Below are positions 1-8,286 of a stretch of 64,000 nucleotides of DNA, one piece after another. The notes beneath the pieces were generated by a model that did no database searches, was not told the DNA's origin, and was given only the letters and a program-made list of their open reading frames with translations. The stretch is from Thiomonas sp. FB-Cd (GTDB lineage: Bacteria > Pseudomonadota > Gammaproteobacteria > Burkholderiales > Burkholderiaceae_C): assembly GCF_000733775.1 (NCBI RefSeq), contig NZ_JPOE01000002.1, positions 620,001 through 684,000 of the forward strand. The letters run 5' to 3'. The position numbers and the translations under genes are program-made. Position 1 is the stretch's first letter, and each line of letters begins with the position of its first letter.

Positions 1-129
1 GCTAGGCCGGGCGATATCTTGCGTTTGGAAGTTGAGTACCGCGACAGCCACGATCCCCATAGCCGGTTTATCGGGGAATACGTCATCAGCGTCGAACTGC
101 CCAAACTGACTGAGGACAAGGGCTATTAA
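1..129 (+). CDS. 3' end of an unidentified protein
   Basis: An open frame enters at the left edge and ends at TAA 127-129, giving the last 42 residues of a protein. The visible tail is charged and contains EYRDSHDPHSRF and ends in TEDKGY. It has no motif I can recognise. The gene is truncated by the window, so no function is assigned. Confidence 0.6.
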   Translation, partial: ARPGDILRLEVEYRDSHDPHSRFIGEYVISVELPKLTEDKGY

Positions 130-390
130 TCAGCGTATTGGACTGCCGCGGCGATGCCGCGGTTTGTCGTGCCGCTCCAATGCACCGCATCGGCATGGCC
201 ACCGTGGCGCAAAGGCGCAGGAAGGCGATGGTCGGCACCAGCGTAGTCAGGCTTGCCAACCGCCCGAAGGGCCGGGCGCTTGTGCTGGCGCACGGCGACG
301 GCACACGGGGTTTGTGCGCGAGGCGGCGCTCAGGATGCGCTTGCAATTTGAACCGGTTACGGGGACATATGGGACGGTTCCTTCGCCATC
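130..390. other. intergenic stretch, nothing recognised
   Basis: About 260 bp lie between the partial left-edge gene and the convergent flavin reductase gene. Only overlapping G+C-rich open frames with no recognisable product are present. I see no clear terminator hairpin with a T run. Confidence 0.5.
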
Positions 391-927
391 TCATTTCATG
401 CGGGACGGCAGGCGAATCGTGTCGCCAGCGACCATGAAAACGCCATTTCCACGATGATGGAGTGTCTTTGGATTTTTGTTGGATGGATCCACCCACGTCT
501 TTAGGACTTCAAGGATGAACATTCCATACTTGTTAACCAACCGTGTGTCGACGACCTTGCATTCCAGGCTGGCGTAGCACTCGTCGATGATCGGCGCAGC
601 GACCGTGGTGGCAGCTTTGGCTGTCAAGCCAAACTGTTCAAACTTGTCGATGCCTCGACCCGAGGCGTTGCCGCATGCGACGACCTGTGGTGCGAGTTCA
701 AGCGTCGGAATATTGATCACGCATTCCCGCGTCTTTTTCAAAATGGAAAAGGTGTAATCCCCATCGCCAAGGACGCATGCCACCGCTGGCGGCTCGAATT
801 CGACCATGGTGTGCCACGACAGGGTCATGACGTTATTGCGCCCCTTCATTGACGTCGTGAGCAAAACCACGGGTCCCGGTTCAAGCAAACCATAAACGTG
901 AGCTAGGGAAAGCTCTGTCTTGCGCAT
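391..927 (-). CDS. flavin reductase-like FMN-binding protein
   Basis: A 178-residue protein of the flavin reductase-like (split-barrel) family, which usually binds FMN and transfers electrons from NAD(P)H to flavin. The typical N-terminal FMN-binding stretch is seen: VVLLTTSMKGRNNVMTLSWH, then PPAVACVLG and ECVINIP. The ATG at 927 is chosen because GGAG lies about 10 bases upstream and the longer frame adds a basic, Cys-rich leader unlike the family. It is divergent from the nitroreductase gene at 1233, so the two flavoproteins may share a control region. The true substrate is unknown. Confidence 0.8.
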   Translation of the reverse strand: MRKTELSLAHVYGLLEPGPVVLLTTSMKGRNNVMTLSWHTMVEFEPPAVACVLGDGDYTFSILKKTRECVINIPTLELAPQVVACGNASGRGIDKFEQFGLTAKAATTVAAPIIDECYASLECKVVDTRLVNKYGMFILEVLKTWVDPSNKNPKTLHHRGNGVFMVAGDTIRLPSRMK

Positions 928-1232
928 GCCGATGCTCCAACACCATTTGCTGCGTCGACGCGAATGAAACCAGGCCCATTCGCCGTCCAATGTGATGCGG
1001 CCGTCCCTTGCTCGGCCATTTCGCAGGCTCCCATGCAGGGCCACTTCTTGTGCACAAGGGCATGTACGGGGCGCGATTGGACGGCTAGGGCGACATGTAT
1101 AACCACCCTTCTCGTTCATGCTAGGGGCCGGCGCAAGTTAATCAAGTCTGTTATTTGCGATAGGTCAAACGGCTTCAGGCAATTCCGACTAGCCTGCTCA
1201 ATGGGGGCAGGCCGATCGAGTGGAGGAAGTCG

Positions 1233-1874
1233 ATGAGTACGATCACGAAGCTGGCGCTGGGGATGATGGGGCAACTGCGCCCAAAACCCGCGCGGGGGGA
1301 TGCGGCGACATCAATCGTGTTGCCGCCACCGACCATGCACGGCGGCGCGCAGTTGATGGACGCATTGCGCATGCGGCATTCATCGCGCGAGTTTTCGTCT
1401 GCCGAGCTTCCGTTGCCCTTGCTATCGGATCTGCTGTGGGCGGCCTATGGGGTGAACCGGTCCGAAGGCAAGCGCACAGCTCCCTCGGCCCTGAACGCCC
1501 AAGAGGTCGATGTCTTTCTCGCCTTGCCATCCGGTGCCTATCGGTACGATGCCGCCGCCAATGCGCTGCATCGGGTCGCAGCAGGCGATTTGCGTCGCAT
1601 CACGGGCTATCAGGACTTTGTCGACGACGCCCCATTGGATCTTGTTTATGTCGCCGACCATGGGCGGATGGGTATGGTCCCCGTGACGCAACGCGAGTCC
1701 TATGCGTCTGTCGCTGCCGGTGCGATCGCGCAAAATGTTTACCTGTTTGCCGCCTGCCATGGGCTGGCCACGGTTCTACGCGCATGGATCGATCGGGGCG
1801 CCATTGCGGATGCGCTTGGCTTGACCCATGATCAGCAGGTCTTGTTATCCCAAACTGTGGGATATCCCCCATAG
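1233..1874 (+). CDS. nitroreductase family protein (SagB/ThcOx type)
   Basis: A 213-residue FMN-dependent nitroreductase-fold protein. The early block MRHSSREFS and the later block LLWAAYGVNR are characteristic of the SagB-type branch. The middle region (YASVAAGAIAQNVYLFAACHGL) matches the family's dimer and flavin helix. GGAGG lies 5-10 bases before the ATG at 1233. Free-standing members next to stress genes are common and usually have no assigned substrate. There is no azoline synthetase cluster nearby, so a peptide-maturation role is not supported. Confidence 0.8.
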   Translation: MSTITKLALGMMGQLRPKPARGDAATSIVLPPPTMHGGAQLMDALRMRHSSREFSSAELPLPLLSDLLWAAYGVNRSEGKRTAPSALNAQEVDVFLALPSGAYRYDAAANALHRVAAGDLRRITGYQDFVDDAPLDLVYVADHGRMGMVPVTQRESYASVAAGAIAQNVYLFAACHGLATVLRAWIDRGAIADALGLTHDQQVLLSQTVGYPP

Positions 1875-1922
1875 GCGAGTCCTTCGTGGTGCGAGGTGCA
1901 CGGTCACAATGTGAGGGCCGAG

Positions 1923-2132
1923 ATGCCATACGGGTCGAATTTCGATCTTCCACCATCCGTGCGCGAGCATTTGCCCGAGCATGCTCAGGACATTTTTCGT
2001 GAAGCATTCAATGCCGCTTGGGATACCTACGGTGAACGACCCGAAGAACGCGAGGCATTGGCGTTTCGCGTTGCTTGGGCGGCAGTCAAAAGAACCTATC
2101 GGAAGCTCGGCCGCGATTGGGTTCCAAAGTGA
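1923..2132 (+). CDS. chaB: ChaB family protein
   Basis: A 69-residue acidic protein with the ChaB fold signature: LPPSVREHLPEHAQDIFREAFNAAW near the N-terminus (shown here as one block of the motif in separate parts: LPPSVREHLP, HAQDIFREAFN) and RVAWAAVKRTY near the C-terminus. The ATG at 1923 removes an N-terminal extension that the family lacks. ChaB was named as a regulator of the cation antiporter ChaA in E. coli, but its function is poorly established. No chaA is present here. Confidence 0.8.
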   Translation: MPYGSNFDLPPSVREHLPEHAQDIFREAFNAAWDTYGERPEEREALAFRVAWAAVKRTYRKLGRDWVPK

Positions 2133-2515
2133 GTGATTCGTCCGCAGCTGCAAGGTCGGGGCGCGGATCGCCTGCCGGCGCTGCAAGCTCGCCATTTGTC
2201 TTGCGCGCCAGGCTGTCTGCCTGAGGCAAGCGTCGTGAATTCCGCAGCCCTGCTGCAGCCCCGAATAATCGGGCAGGTTTGGTGTGCCCTCAAGGACGGC
2301 GTTCGTCGCGCATCTGCCCTTGCCAGAACCTCGGCAAAGGCGCCACGTACTATGCTGATGCAGCTACCGCGTGGCATCATGCCACGCAAGCGGGGGTCGA
2401 CGCTAACGCCTCGACCCTTCGAGCCTTCCCGGCGGGTGATTGAAATGCCGCTTCCGCTGGACGCCCAAGAGCATTCAGCAAACGAAAATTTGCGAAATCA
2501 TCGGAGAACCACGCT
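2133..2515. other. gene-free stretch before the DUF302 gene
   Basis: About 380 bp without a convincing gene. Open frames here have atypical composition and no recognisable domains. It must contain the promoter of the DUF302 gene, but I could not pick out a confident -35/-10 pair or a regulator site. Confidence 0.5.
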
Positions 2516-2911
2516 ATGTCATCATATGGATTTTCAGTCACGATCGAAGGGCCCTTCGAGGCTGCTGTCGACAAGGTCACGGCCGCTTTGAAGCAGGAAG
2601 GCTTTGGCGTTCTCACAGAAATTGATGTTGCCCAAACGATCAAAGGAAAACTGGGACTTGAAATGGCACCGTACAAGATTCTTGGCGCCTGCAACCCCGG
2701 CTATGCACACAAGGCATTGACTGCGGACCCGGACATCGGACTGCTGCTGCCCTGCAATGTGGTCGTGCGGCAAGAAACCGGCGGGCGTGCCCATGTGAGT
2801 TTCATGGATCCAGAGGCGGTTCTTGGTATGGTCGGGAATGCGCAGGTCACAGCGATCGGGCAAGAGGTCCGTGCGGCTCTGGAGCGTGTGCGCGCAACGC
2901 TCGGCCAATGA
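2516..2911 (+). CDS. DUF302 domain protein
   Basis: A 131-residue single-domain DUF302 protein. It shows the family hallmarks: GFSVTIEGPFEAAVDKV at the start, LKQEGFGVLTEID, then LGACNPGYAHKAL and LLPCNVVV. Two conserved Cys (in GACNP and LPCNV) are present. DUF302 proteins are small cytoplasmic proteins of unknown function, often near metal or sulfur genes. A close paralogue is encoded at 54785-55180 in the copper region, which retains both Cys motifs. Confidence 0.85.
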   Translation: MSSYGFSVTIEGPFEAAVDKVTAALKQEGFGVLTEIDVAQTIKGKLGLEMAPYKILGACNPGYAHKALTADPDIGLLLPCNVVVRQETGGRAHVSFMDPEAVLGMVGNAQVTAIGQEVRAALERVRATLGQ

Positions 2912-3047
2912 GTGTCATGGGTTCACGCTTCCTCGCCCATCGCCATTAAAGGCGCTGGGGATGGCTGCGAATCGAGCGTGGTGGCCAGGGGACATGCCCA
3001 GGGTGGCCTAAGCGCCCGTTCACCAGCCACGAATTGAAAAACGCGCC

Positions 3048-4355
3048 TCAGGCCTGCCTTGACCCGAGGGCCTCATGGTCCGAAGGGGTGCTTACCTCCA
3101 TCGTCAGATGGGATATGTCGTGAAACCGCGAAAGCAGGCGTCGATAATGGGCAACATCGCGAGCGCCGGTGCGACTTCGAACAGCCACGATCGCTCCGAG
3201 GTGACCCGGACCAAGGCGCCAAAGGTGAAGATCGGAGATGCTGTCGCCCTGCGCCTTCACCAGAGCAGTGATGTCACGACTCAGGGCTGTGTCCGGATTC
3301 ATGTCCAGCAAGATTGCGCCGGTGTCTCGGATCAATCCAAGGGACCAGTTGGCGATGACAACAGCGCCCACGATACCCATCACGGGATCCATGAAGGTCA
3401 GTCCGTAGAACTTGCCTGCCGCAAGCCCGAGAATGGCCAGGACGGAAACCGCGGCATCGGCCGCCACGTGCACAAACGCGGCGCGCATGTTGTGGTCGCG
3501 ATGGTGGCTGCCATGTGCACCGGTGGCGTGCGCATGGCCCTCGGCTTCGCTGTAAAAGATGCTCTGCGTGAATGGAGTTCCACCAGCACGGATTTCCACA
3601 CGCGCCTCGAAGGCGTGGGGCTCGGGGATGCTATTCGTTGACTCCCAATAGCTCCCGGCATCGCGGAATCGAAACGTCTGCGATTGCCCGTCGGCTCGCA
3701 GGGTCGTCAAAGTGACGTCCGAGCACGCAAGGGATCCTGGGGCTGAGCCAGTCGACACGTACTGAATTCGAAAACGCGGCGGCACGCCATCTTCATGGAT
3801 GGCGATTTGCAGCGACCCAACCGGGGTTTCAACGACATGCGTGTCGTCCTCATGCCCATGTGCGCCGTGTTTTGGGCCGTGCGAATGCCCGTGTGCGTGT
3901 GCACCGCCGCTGAGAAGCCAGGCACTCGCGACATTCACGACCAGGCCGAGGAACGCAATCGCAATCGCCTGATTGAAGTCAATGTGCACTGGTTCAATCA
4001 GGCGTGCGATGGCTTCATAGCCAATGAGCAACGCAATCATCGCCAAGATGATTGCACTGGAAAAACCCGCGAGATCCCCAACCTTGCCAGTGCCAAAGCT
4101 GAATCGGGAGTCACGGGCGTGCGTGCGTGCGTAACGGTAGGCGAGCGCGGCGATCAGCATGGCAGCAGCGTGAGTACTCATGTGCATGCCGTCAGCAATC
4201 ACTGCGAGAGAGCCGTAACGCCAGCCGCCGACCAGTTCGACAACCATGACGACCGTACACAAGACGATCACCGACCACGTCTTGCGCGCGTTGCGATCGT
4301 GGCCCTCGCCGAGAAAGATGTGGCTGTGCTCTGCGTCAAATGGGGTGGCGGCCAT
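3048..4355 (-). CDS. dmeF: cation diffusion facilitator DmeF-like (Co/Ni/Zn efflux)
   Basis: A 435-residue cation diffusion facilitator that exports divalent metal across the inner membrane by proton exchange. The metal site is visible as ADGMHMS in TM2 (about residues 54-60) and HVAAD in TM5 (about 296-300). A His cluster (HAHGHSHG, 153-160) follows TM4. Residues 175-270 form a polar, beta-rich insert, followed by a second His cluster before TM5, so the protein is longer than the usual CDF of about 300-350 residues. It starts 5 bp after dmeR, so the two form an operon. DmeF is known for cobalt and nickel; zinc cannot be excluded. Confidence 0.88.
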   Translation of the reverse strand: MAATPFDAEHSHIFLGEGHDRNARKTWSVIVLCTVVMVVELVGGWRYGSLAVIADGMHMSTHAAAMLIAALAYRYARTHARDSRFSFGTGKVGDLAGFSSAIILAMIALLIGYEAIARLIEPVHIDFNQAIAIAFLGLVVNVASAWLLSGGAHAHGHSHGPKHGAHGHEDDTHVVETPVGSLQIAIHEDGVPPRFRIQYVSTGSAPGSLACSDVTLTTLRADGQSQTFRFRDAGSYWESTNSIPEPHAFEARVEIRAGGTPFTQSIFYSEAEGHAHATGAHGSHHRDHNMRAAFVHVAADAAVSVLAILGLAAGKFYGLTFMDPVMGIVGAVVIANWSLGLIRDTGAILLDMNPDTALSRDITALVKAQGDSISDLHLWRLGPGHLGAIVAVRSRTGARDVAHYRRLLSRFHDISHLTMEVSTPSDHEALGSRQA

Positions 4356-4360
4356 GTGGA

Positions 4361-4639
4361 CTATTTGAAGTAGCGGCGTAGGACATCGATCAACTGCTCG
4401 GCTGCTTGGGCGGATTCCGCTTGGTGCCCTTCAAGTGGGTCAATCAAATGGGTCTGAATGTGATCCTCAACAACTTCACTCAGCAACCCGTTCATGGCAC
4501 CGCGGCAGGCAGCAATTACGTGCATCACATGTTCACAATCGGCTTCACTTTCGAGGGCGCGCTCGATCGCATCGACGAGCCCCCGAATGCGCCGCACGCG
4601 ATTGAGAAGTTTTGTTTTCTGACGGACCGTGTGTGTCAT
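4361..4639 (-). CDS. dmeR: RcnR/CsoR-family metal-sensing repressor DmeR
   Basis: A 92-residue all-alpha repressor of the CsoR/RcnR/FrmR family that represses dmeF until cobalt or nickel binds. It starts MTHTVRQKTKLLNRVRRIRG, which carries the RcnR-type N-terminal His and the basic DNA-binding helix. The Cys at DCEHVMHVI (about residue 35) is the conserved W/X/Y/Z-box Cys. The ATG at 4639 is chosen because the longer frame adds a non-conserved leader. A G-tract inverted repeat lies immediately upstream, consistent with autoregulation. Confidence 0.88.
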   Translation of the reverse strand: MTHTVRQKTKLLNRVRRIRGLVDAIERALESEADCEHVMHVIAACRGAMNGLLSEVVEDHIQTHLIDPLEGHQAESAQAAEQLIDVLRRYFK

Positions 4640-4647
4640 GTGAACAG

Positions 4648-4666
4648 TATAGGGGGGTAACCTATA
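4648..4666 (-). promoter_or_regulatory. DmeR operator overlapping the dmeRF promoter
   Basis: TATAGG at 4648-4653 and CCTATA at 4661-4666 form a perfect inverted repeat around a G-rich/AT core. This matches the known RcnR/FrmR-type operator (AT arms around a G/C tract). On the minus strand TATACT (4651-4646) resembles a -10 box, and +1 would fall on or next to the A of the dmeR ATG. The operator therefore covers the promoter. Confidence 0.7.
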
Positions 4667-4789
4667 ACCATGCCTAAGACGTCCTTCTGCCGCCTGGCCT
4701 GCACGGCTGATGAAGACGGCGGGCGTGCAGTGCAGGCGCAGCTTGCCGAGGCGAACCCTGCAGGGCAATGCTGAGCACGCTAAAGCATT

Positions 4790-4816
4790 GCGACATGTGC
4801 GCGCGACAGATGTCGC
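4790..4816 (+). promoter_or_regulatory. candidate activator site (UAS) for the aco-like operon
   Basis: GCGACAT at 4790-4796 and ATGTCGC at 4810-4816 form a perfect inverted repeat with a 13-base spacer. A nested TGTC-N4-GACA follows directly. It lies about 170-190 bp upstream of a sigma-54-type promoter, the usual position for an enhancer-binding activator, and the AcoR-like gene is in the same cluster. Assignment to AcoR is inference. Confidence 0.4.
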
Positions 4817-4983
4817 GGGACACGCAACAAGCTCATCGGAAACGCAGCAATTCGTGTGCATCCAGGGATGAAATCGGGAACGCCATGCGAAGGCCCTCTT
4901 CAGAGTCCCCAATGCTGCTAACGGCAAGATCCGGCCCCGCCTCCACGCTCATCAGACTGCCATTGAACCGGGGGGCTTTTCAT

Positions 4984-4999
4984 TGGAATGATTATTGCA
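4984..4999 (+). promoter_or_regulatory. sigma-54 promoter of the E1 alpha operon
   Basis: TGGAAT-N5-TTGC has the -24 GG and -12 GC separated by exactly 10 bases, and matches the sigma-54 consensus TGGCAC-N5-TTGC at all but two fixed bases. It lies about 67 bp before the ATG at 5066. A sigma-54 activator gene (8287) is in the same cluster. A perfect hairpin (CGTGCC 5016-5021, GGCACG 5027-5032) follows in the predicted leader. Confidence 0.65.
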
Positions 5000-5065
5000 C
5001 CGCCTGATTGCGCGCCGTGCCGTCAAGGCACGCTCGTTGATGCAGTCACAAAAGGAGACCTTCTC

Positions 5066-6073
5066 ATGAGTGCCAGTCAAGAACACATGCTCTGGATGTA
5101 CGAGAAAATGATTGAAATCCGCCTTTATGAGGAGACCATGGCAAAGGTCTACCTTGAAGGCAAGCTGCCACCGGCCATCCAGAAGGGGCTGGCTTTTGAT
5201 ATTGGAAGCGGGCCAGTGCCGGGCGAAATGCACTTGGCTGCAGGTCAGGAACCCGTGGCCGTCGGGGTTTGCGCGCACTTGCGAACGGAAGATACTGTCG
5301 TCGGTGCCCATCGGCCACACCATTTCGCGATTGCCAAGGGAGTCCCACTCAAAGCCATGACCGCTGAGATGTTCGGCAAGGAAACCGGCTTGGGGCATGG
5401 CAAGGGCGGCCATATGCATCTCTTTGATCCTGCGCATAAATTTAGCTGCAGCGGCATCGTCGGGGCGAGCATGCCACCAGCGTGTGGCGCTGCATTGGCT
5501 GCGAAAAAGCGCGGCAAGGACTGGGTCGCCGTCGCGTTCTTCGGCGAAGGCGCTGCCAATCAAGGTGCATTTCACGAGTCGCTGAACTTAGCCTCTCTGT
5601 GGCACCTTCCCGTGGTCTTTGTCTGCGAGGACAACAAGTACGCCATCTCGGTCGAAAAGACCGATTCAACATCGGTCAGTTCGGACGCGGATCGTGCTGC
5701 AGCCTACGGAATGCCTGGCGTACGCGTGGGGCGCAACGACGCCCTGTCCGTGTATGAGGCGGCCGCGGCCGCTGTTGACCGGGCGCGGCGGGGACAGGGT
5801 CCATCCCTCATCGAAGTCAAGACCGATCGTTACCTCGGTCACTTTCAAGGCGACGCTGAAGCGTATCGGCCCAAGGGAGAGGTTGAGGAACTGCGCAAGC
5901 ATGACCCGATTCCCCATCTCGGCGAGCATTTACGCAAGCTCGGGCTACTCGATGATGCGATGGATCAGGCCCTGCGTTCCCGCGTGGAATCGCGCGTGGC
6001 CGAAGCCTATGACTATGCCCGCACGAGTCCTTATCCAAAGCCCGAAGATGCACTGCATCATGTCTTTCATTGA
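5066..6073 (+). CDS. acoA: TPP-dependent dehydrogenase E1 alpha (acetoin/2-oxoacid type)
   Basis: A 335-residue E1 alpha subunit that binds thiamine diphosphate and, with E1 beta, decarboxylates or cleaves its substrate and passes the acyl group to a lipoyl arm. The TPP motif is clear: GEGAANQGAFHESLN through EDNKYA (about residues 160-193). HRPHHFAIAKG and GHGKGGHMHLF are the usual active-site loops. AAAGGAGA precedes the ATG at 5066. The size and the AcoR-like neighbour favour the acetoin dehydrogenase branch over pyruvate dehydrogenase, but a branched-chain or other 2-oxoacid is possible. Confidence 0.85.
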   Translation: MSASQEHMLWMYEKMIEIRLYEETMAKVYLEGKLPPAIQKGLAFDIGSGPVPGEMHLAAGQEPVAVGVCAHLRTEDTVVGAHRPHHFAIAKGVPLKAMTAEMFGKETGLGHGKGGHMHLFDPAHKFSCSGIVGASMPPACGAALAAKKRGKDWVAVAFFGEGAANQGAFHESLNLASLWHLPVVFVCEDNKYAISVEKTDSTSVSSDADRAAAYGMPGVRVGRNDALSVYEAAAAAVDRARRGQGPSLIEVKTDRYLGHFQGDAEAYRPKGEVEELRKHDPIPHLGEHLRKLGLLDDAMDQALRSRVESRVAEAYDYARTSPYPKPEDALHHVFH

Positions 6074-6088
6074 TGGGAGGTTCCAGCT

Positions 6089-7129
6089 ATGAGCACAGCA
6101 CGCAAACTGACAATGGCGGCGGCAATTTCCGAAGCGATTGGACAGGCGATCGAGCGCGACCCGGATGTCTTCGTGATGGGTGAGGACATCGGTAAGTACG
6201 GCGGCATCTTTGGCGCCACTGGAGGGTTGTTTGCGAAGTACGGGCGGGATCGCATCATGGATACGCCGATCTCGGAGACGGCATTCATCGGAGCCGCCAT
6301 CGGTGCAGCAGCCGAAGGCATGCGCCCGATCGTCGAGCTGATGTTTGTCGACTTTTTTGGCGTCTGTATGGACATGATTTACAACCATCTGGCCAAAAAT
6401 ACCTACATGTCGGGTGGCAACGTTCGATTGCCGGTTGTGCTGATGACGGCCATCGGCGGCGGTTACAACGATGCAGCACAGCATTCCCAATGTCTGTACT
6501 CGACTTTTGCCCACATGCCTGGCCTCAAGGTCGTTGTCCCTTCCAACGCCTACGATGCTAAGGGCCTGATGAACCAGGCCATCCGCGATGACAACCCGGT
6601 CATTTACATGTTCCACAAGGGGATCATGGGGCTGCCCTGGATGGCCTATTTTGAGGGCAGCACGACCGAAGTGCCCGAGGACAATTACACGATTCCCTTT
6701 GGCCAAGCCAAAGTCGTGCGCGCAGGAAGCGACGTGACGATCGTGACACTGAGCCAGATGGTGCATAAGTCGTTGCTTGCGGCGCAGAAACTGGCGCAGT
6801 CCGGGATCGACGCGGAGGTGCTGGATCTGCGCACGCTTGTGCCGCTGGACCGTGCCGCGGTTTTGCAATCCGTGCGCAAGACGGGCCGCCTGCTCGTGGC
6901 GGACGAAGACTATCTAAGCTTCGGGATGTCTGCGGAGATCTCGGCTCTGGTGGCGGAAAATCTCGATTCCGTGCGATTGAAGGCTCCAGTCAAGCGCTTG
7001 GCAGTGCCCGACGTGCCAATACCCTATAGCCGACCACTGGAGCAGTTCGTCATCCCGCAAGTCGACGCCATCGTGAGGGCATGCTCAGACTTGATAAAGG
7101 CTGGCAAACCTGAGGCGGTGGTTGCATGA
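6089..7129 (+). CDS. acoB: TPP-dependent dehydrogenase E1 beta (acetoin/2-oxoacid type)
   Basis: A 346-residue E1 beta (transketolase pyrimidine-binding plus C-terminal domain) that forms the heterotetramer with the preceding E1 alpha. The family blocks MGEDIGKYGG, DTPISETAFIGAAIGAA and PSNAYDAKGL are present, and the C-terminal half has VLDLRTLVPLD. GGGAGG lies upstream of the ATG, 15 bp after the E1 alpha stop. The 3' end overlaps the next gene by an ATGA junction, so translation is probably coupled. Confidence 0.87.
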   Translation: MSTARKLTMAAAISEAIGQAIERDPDVFVMGEDIGKYGGIFGATGGLFAKYGRDRIMDTPISETAFIGAAIGAAAEGMRPIVELMFVDFFGVCMDMIYNHLAKNTYMSGGNVRLPVVLMTAIGGGYNDAAQHSQCLYSTFAHMPGLKVVVPSNAYDAKGLMNQAIRDDNPVIYMFHKGIMGLPWMAYFEGSTTEVPEDNYTIPFGQAKVVRAGSDVTIVTLSQMVHKSLLAAQKLAQSGIDAEVLDLRTLVPLDRAAVLQSVRKTGRLLVADEDYLSFGMSAEISALVAENLDSVRLKAPVKRLAVPDVPIPYSRPLEQFVIPQVDAIVRACSDLIKAGKPEAVVA

Positions 7130-7377
7130 TTGAGATCAAACTTGACCCGGAACTCTGGAAGGATATTGATCCAGGAACCGAGGGGCTTGTTGACGCGTGG
7201 CGTGTCAAGGAGGGAGAGCGTGTGCAGGCTGGCCAGGCCTTGGTGACGGTGATTCTGGTGAAGACGACCCAGGAGTTGGTCGCTCCACGTGCCGGCACCG
7301 TGACGCAGATCCTCGTTCCCGCTGAAGCCAACTTCAAGCAGGGGCAGACCTTGGCCCTGCTGGAGGAGAGCATTTGA
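7126..7377 (+). CDS. free-standing lipoyl-domain protein
   Basis: An 83-residue protein that is only a lipoyl/biotinyl domain. It has the E2-type hammerhead fold: EGLVDAWRVKEGERVQAGQAL, then the turn lysine in ILVKTTQ (Lys46), then VAPRAGTV and the mirrored half. The usual DKA around the lysine is replaced by VKT. It overlaps E1 beta by ATGA. A normal acetoin dehydrogenase E2 also carries an E1/E3-binding and an acyltransferase domain of about 250 residues; these are absent here. It probably carries lipoate and accepts acyl groups from the E1 subunits. Confidence 0.8.
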   Translation: MIEIKLDPELWKDIDPGTEGLVDAWRVKEGERVQAGQALVTVILVKTTQELVAPRAGTVTQILVPAEANFKQGQTLALLEESI

Positions 7378-7447
7378 CGCAGGCGCGCCAGACTTTCAGG
7401 GTGAGGTTCTACAGCAGGAGGCGCGTGCGCCTCACGTCGGACTGGGC

Positions 7448-8176
7448 ATGACGCCGACGCTGCTGACCGTTTCCGCGTTGGTTGAGCAGGGGTGGAACGA
7501 TCGGGTCCTTCTGGACCCGATCGTCACGCCTGTCTGGCGGCTTTGGACCTATGCACAGCCAGCGGTTGTTCTGGGGCTGGCACAGCGTGGGATGCAACTG
7601 CCCGTGAGGCCTGACGCAGTTTTGCCGGTTATGGTTCGAAGTTCGGGCGGGGGTGCGGTGTTGGTCGGGCCGTGGATGCTTAGCATTTCGGTGGCGCTTC
7701 CAGTGGAGCACCCACTCGTGAGCGATGGCGTGGTTGCCAGCTATGGATGGCTCGGGCGCGGCATTGCGCAGGCATTGGAAAGTGTTGGCGTGCACGCTCA
7801 GGTCCTGTCGCCCGAGCAACTTCACGCCCGCCGCGCGGACCGGCCGGTACCGACGCTCGACTGGGCATGCTTTGGAGACGTCTCACCGTGGGAAGTGCTC
7901 GCCCACGAGCGCAAGCTTGTTGGGTTGGCGCAGATCAGGCGGCGCAACGGTGTACTGTTGACGGCCGGCATCCTTCTTCGGTCATGCCCTTGGGAAACGC
8001 TATGCGAACGCCTGGGCAGGTCACGCAGCGACGCTGAACGCCTGCGGCAGTGCACCATCAGTTGTGAGGAATTTGTGGGTACAGCGCTGCAAGCGCAGGC
8101 GCTGGTGCGTTCCCTGCATGCGATGCTGGGCACGGAATGTTCGCCGGGCGATCAGGGCGCCAGGGCTCCGGAGTAG
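7448..8176 (+). CDS. lipoate-protein ligase A-like protein
   Basis: A 242-residue BPL/LplA-fold protein. It shows SSGGGAVLVGPWMLSISV (family R-x-x-GGGAV loop, with S-S before GGG) and, later, ERKLVGLAQIRRRNGVLL, which carries the conserved lysine. It should attach lipoate to the lipoyl domain encoded just upstream. It starts 70 bp after that gene in the same direction, and is shorter than E. coli LplA, lacking the C-terminal accessory domain. An octanoyltransferase role is an alternative. Confidence 0.7.
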   Translation: MTPTLLTVSALVEQGWNDRVLLDPIVTPVWRLWTYAQPAVVLGLAQRGMQLPVRPDAVLPVMVRSSGGGAVLVGPWMLSISVALPVEHPLVSDGVVASYGWLGRGIAQALESVGVHAQVLSPEQLHARRADRPVPTLDWACFGDVSPWEVLAHERKLVGLAQIRRRNGVLLTAGILLRSCPWETLCERLGRSRSDAERLRQCTISCEEFVGTALQAQALVRSLHAMLGTECSPGDQGARAPE

Positions 8177-8286
8177 ATCGTTGGCCACCGCCATGCCTGG
8201 TGGCTACGAGCGACCTTTCGTGCTACACAATGGCGGAGTACGATTCACGCAAGCTGCGAAGACGGCACCATCTTGGAGGCATGCCA

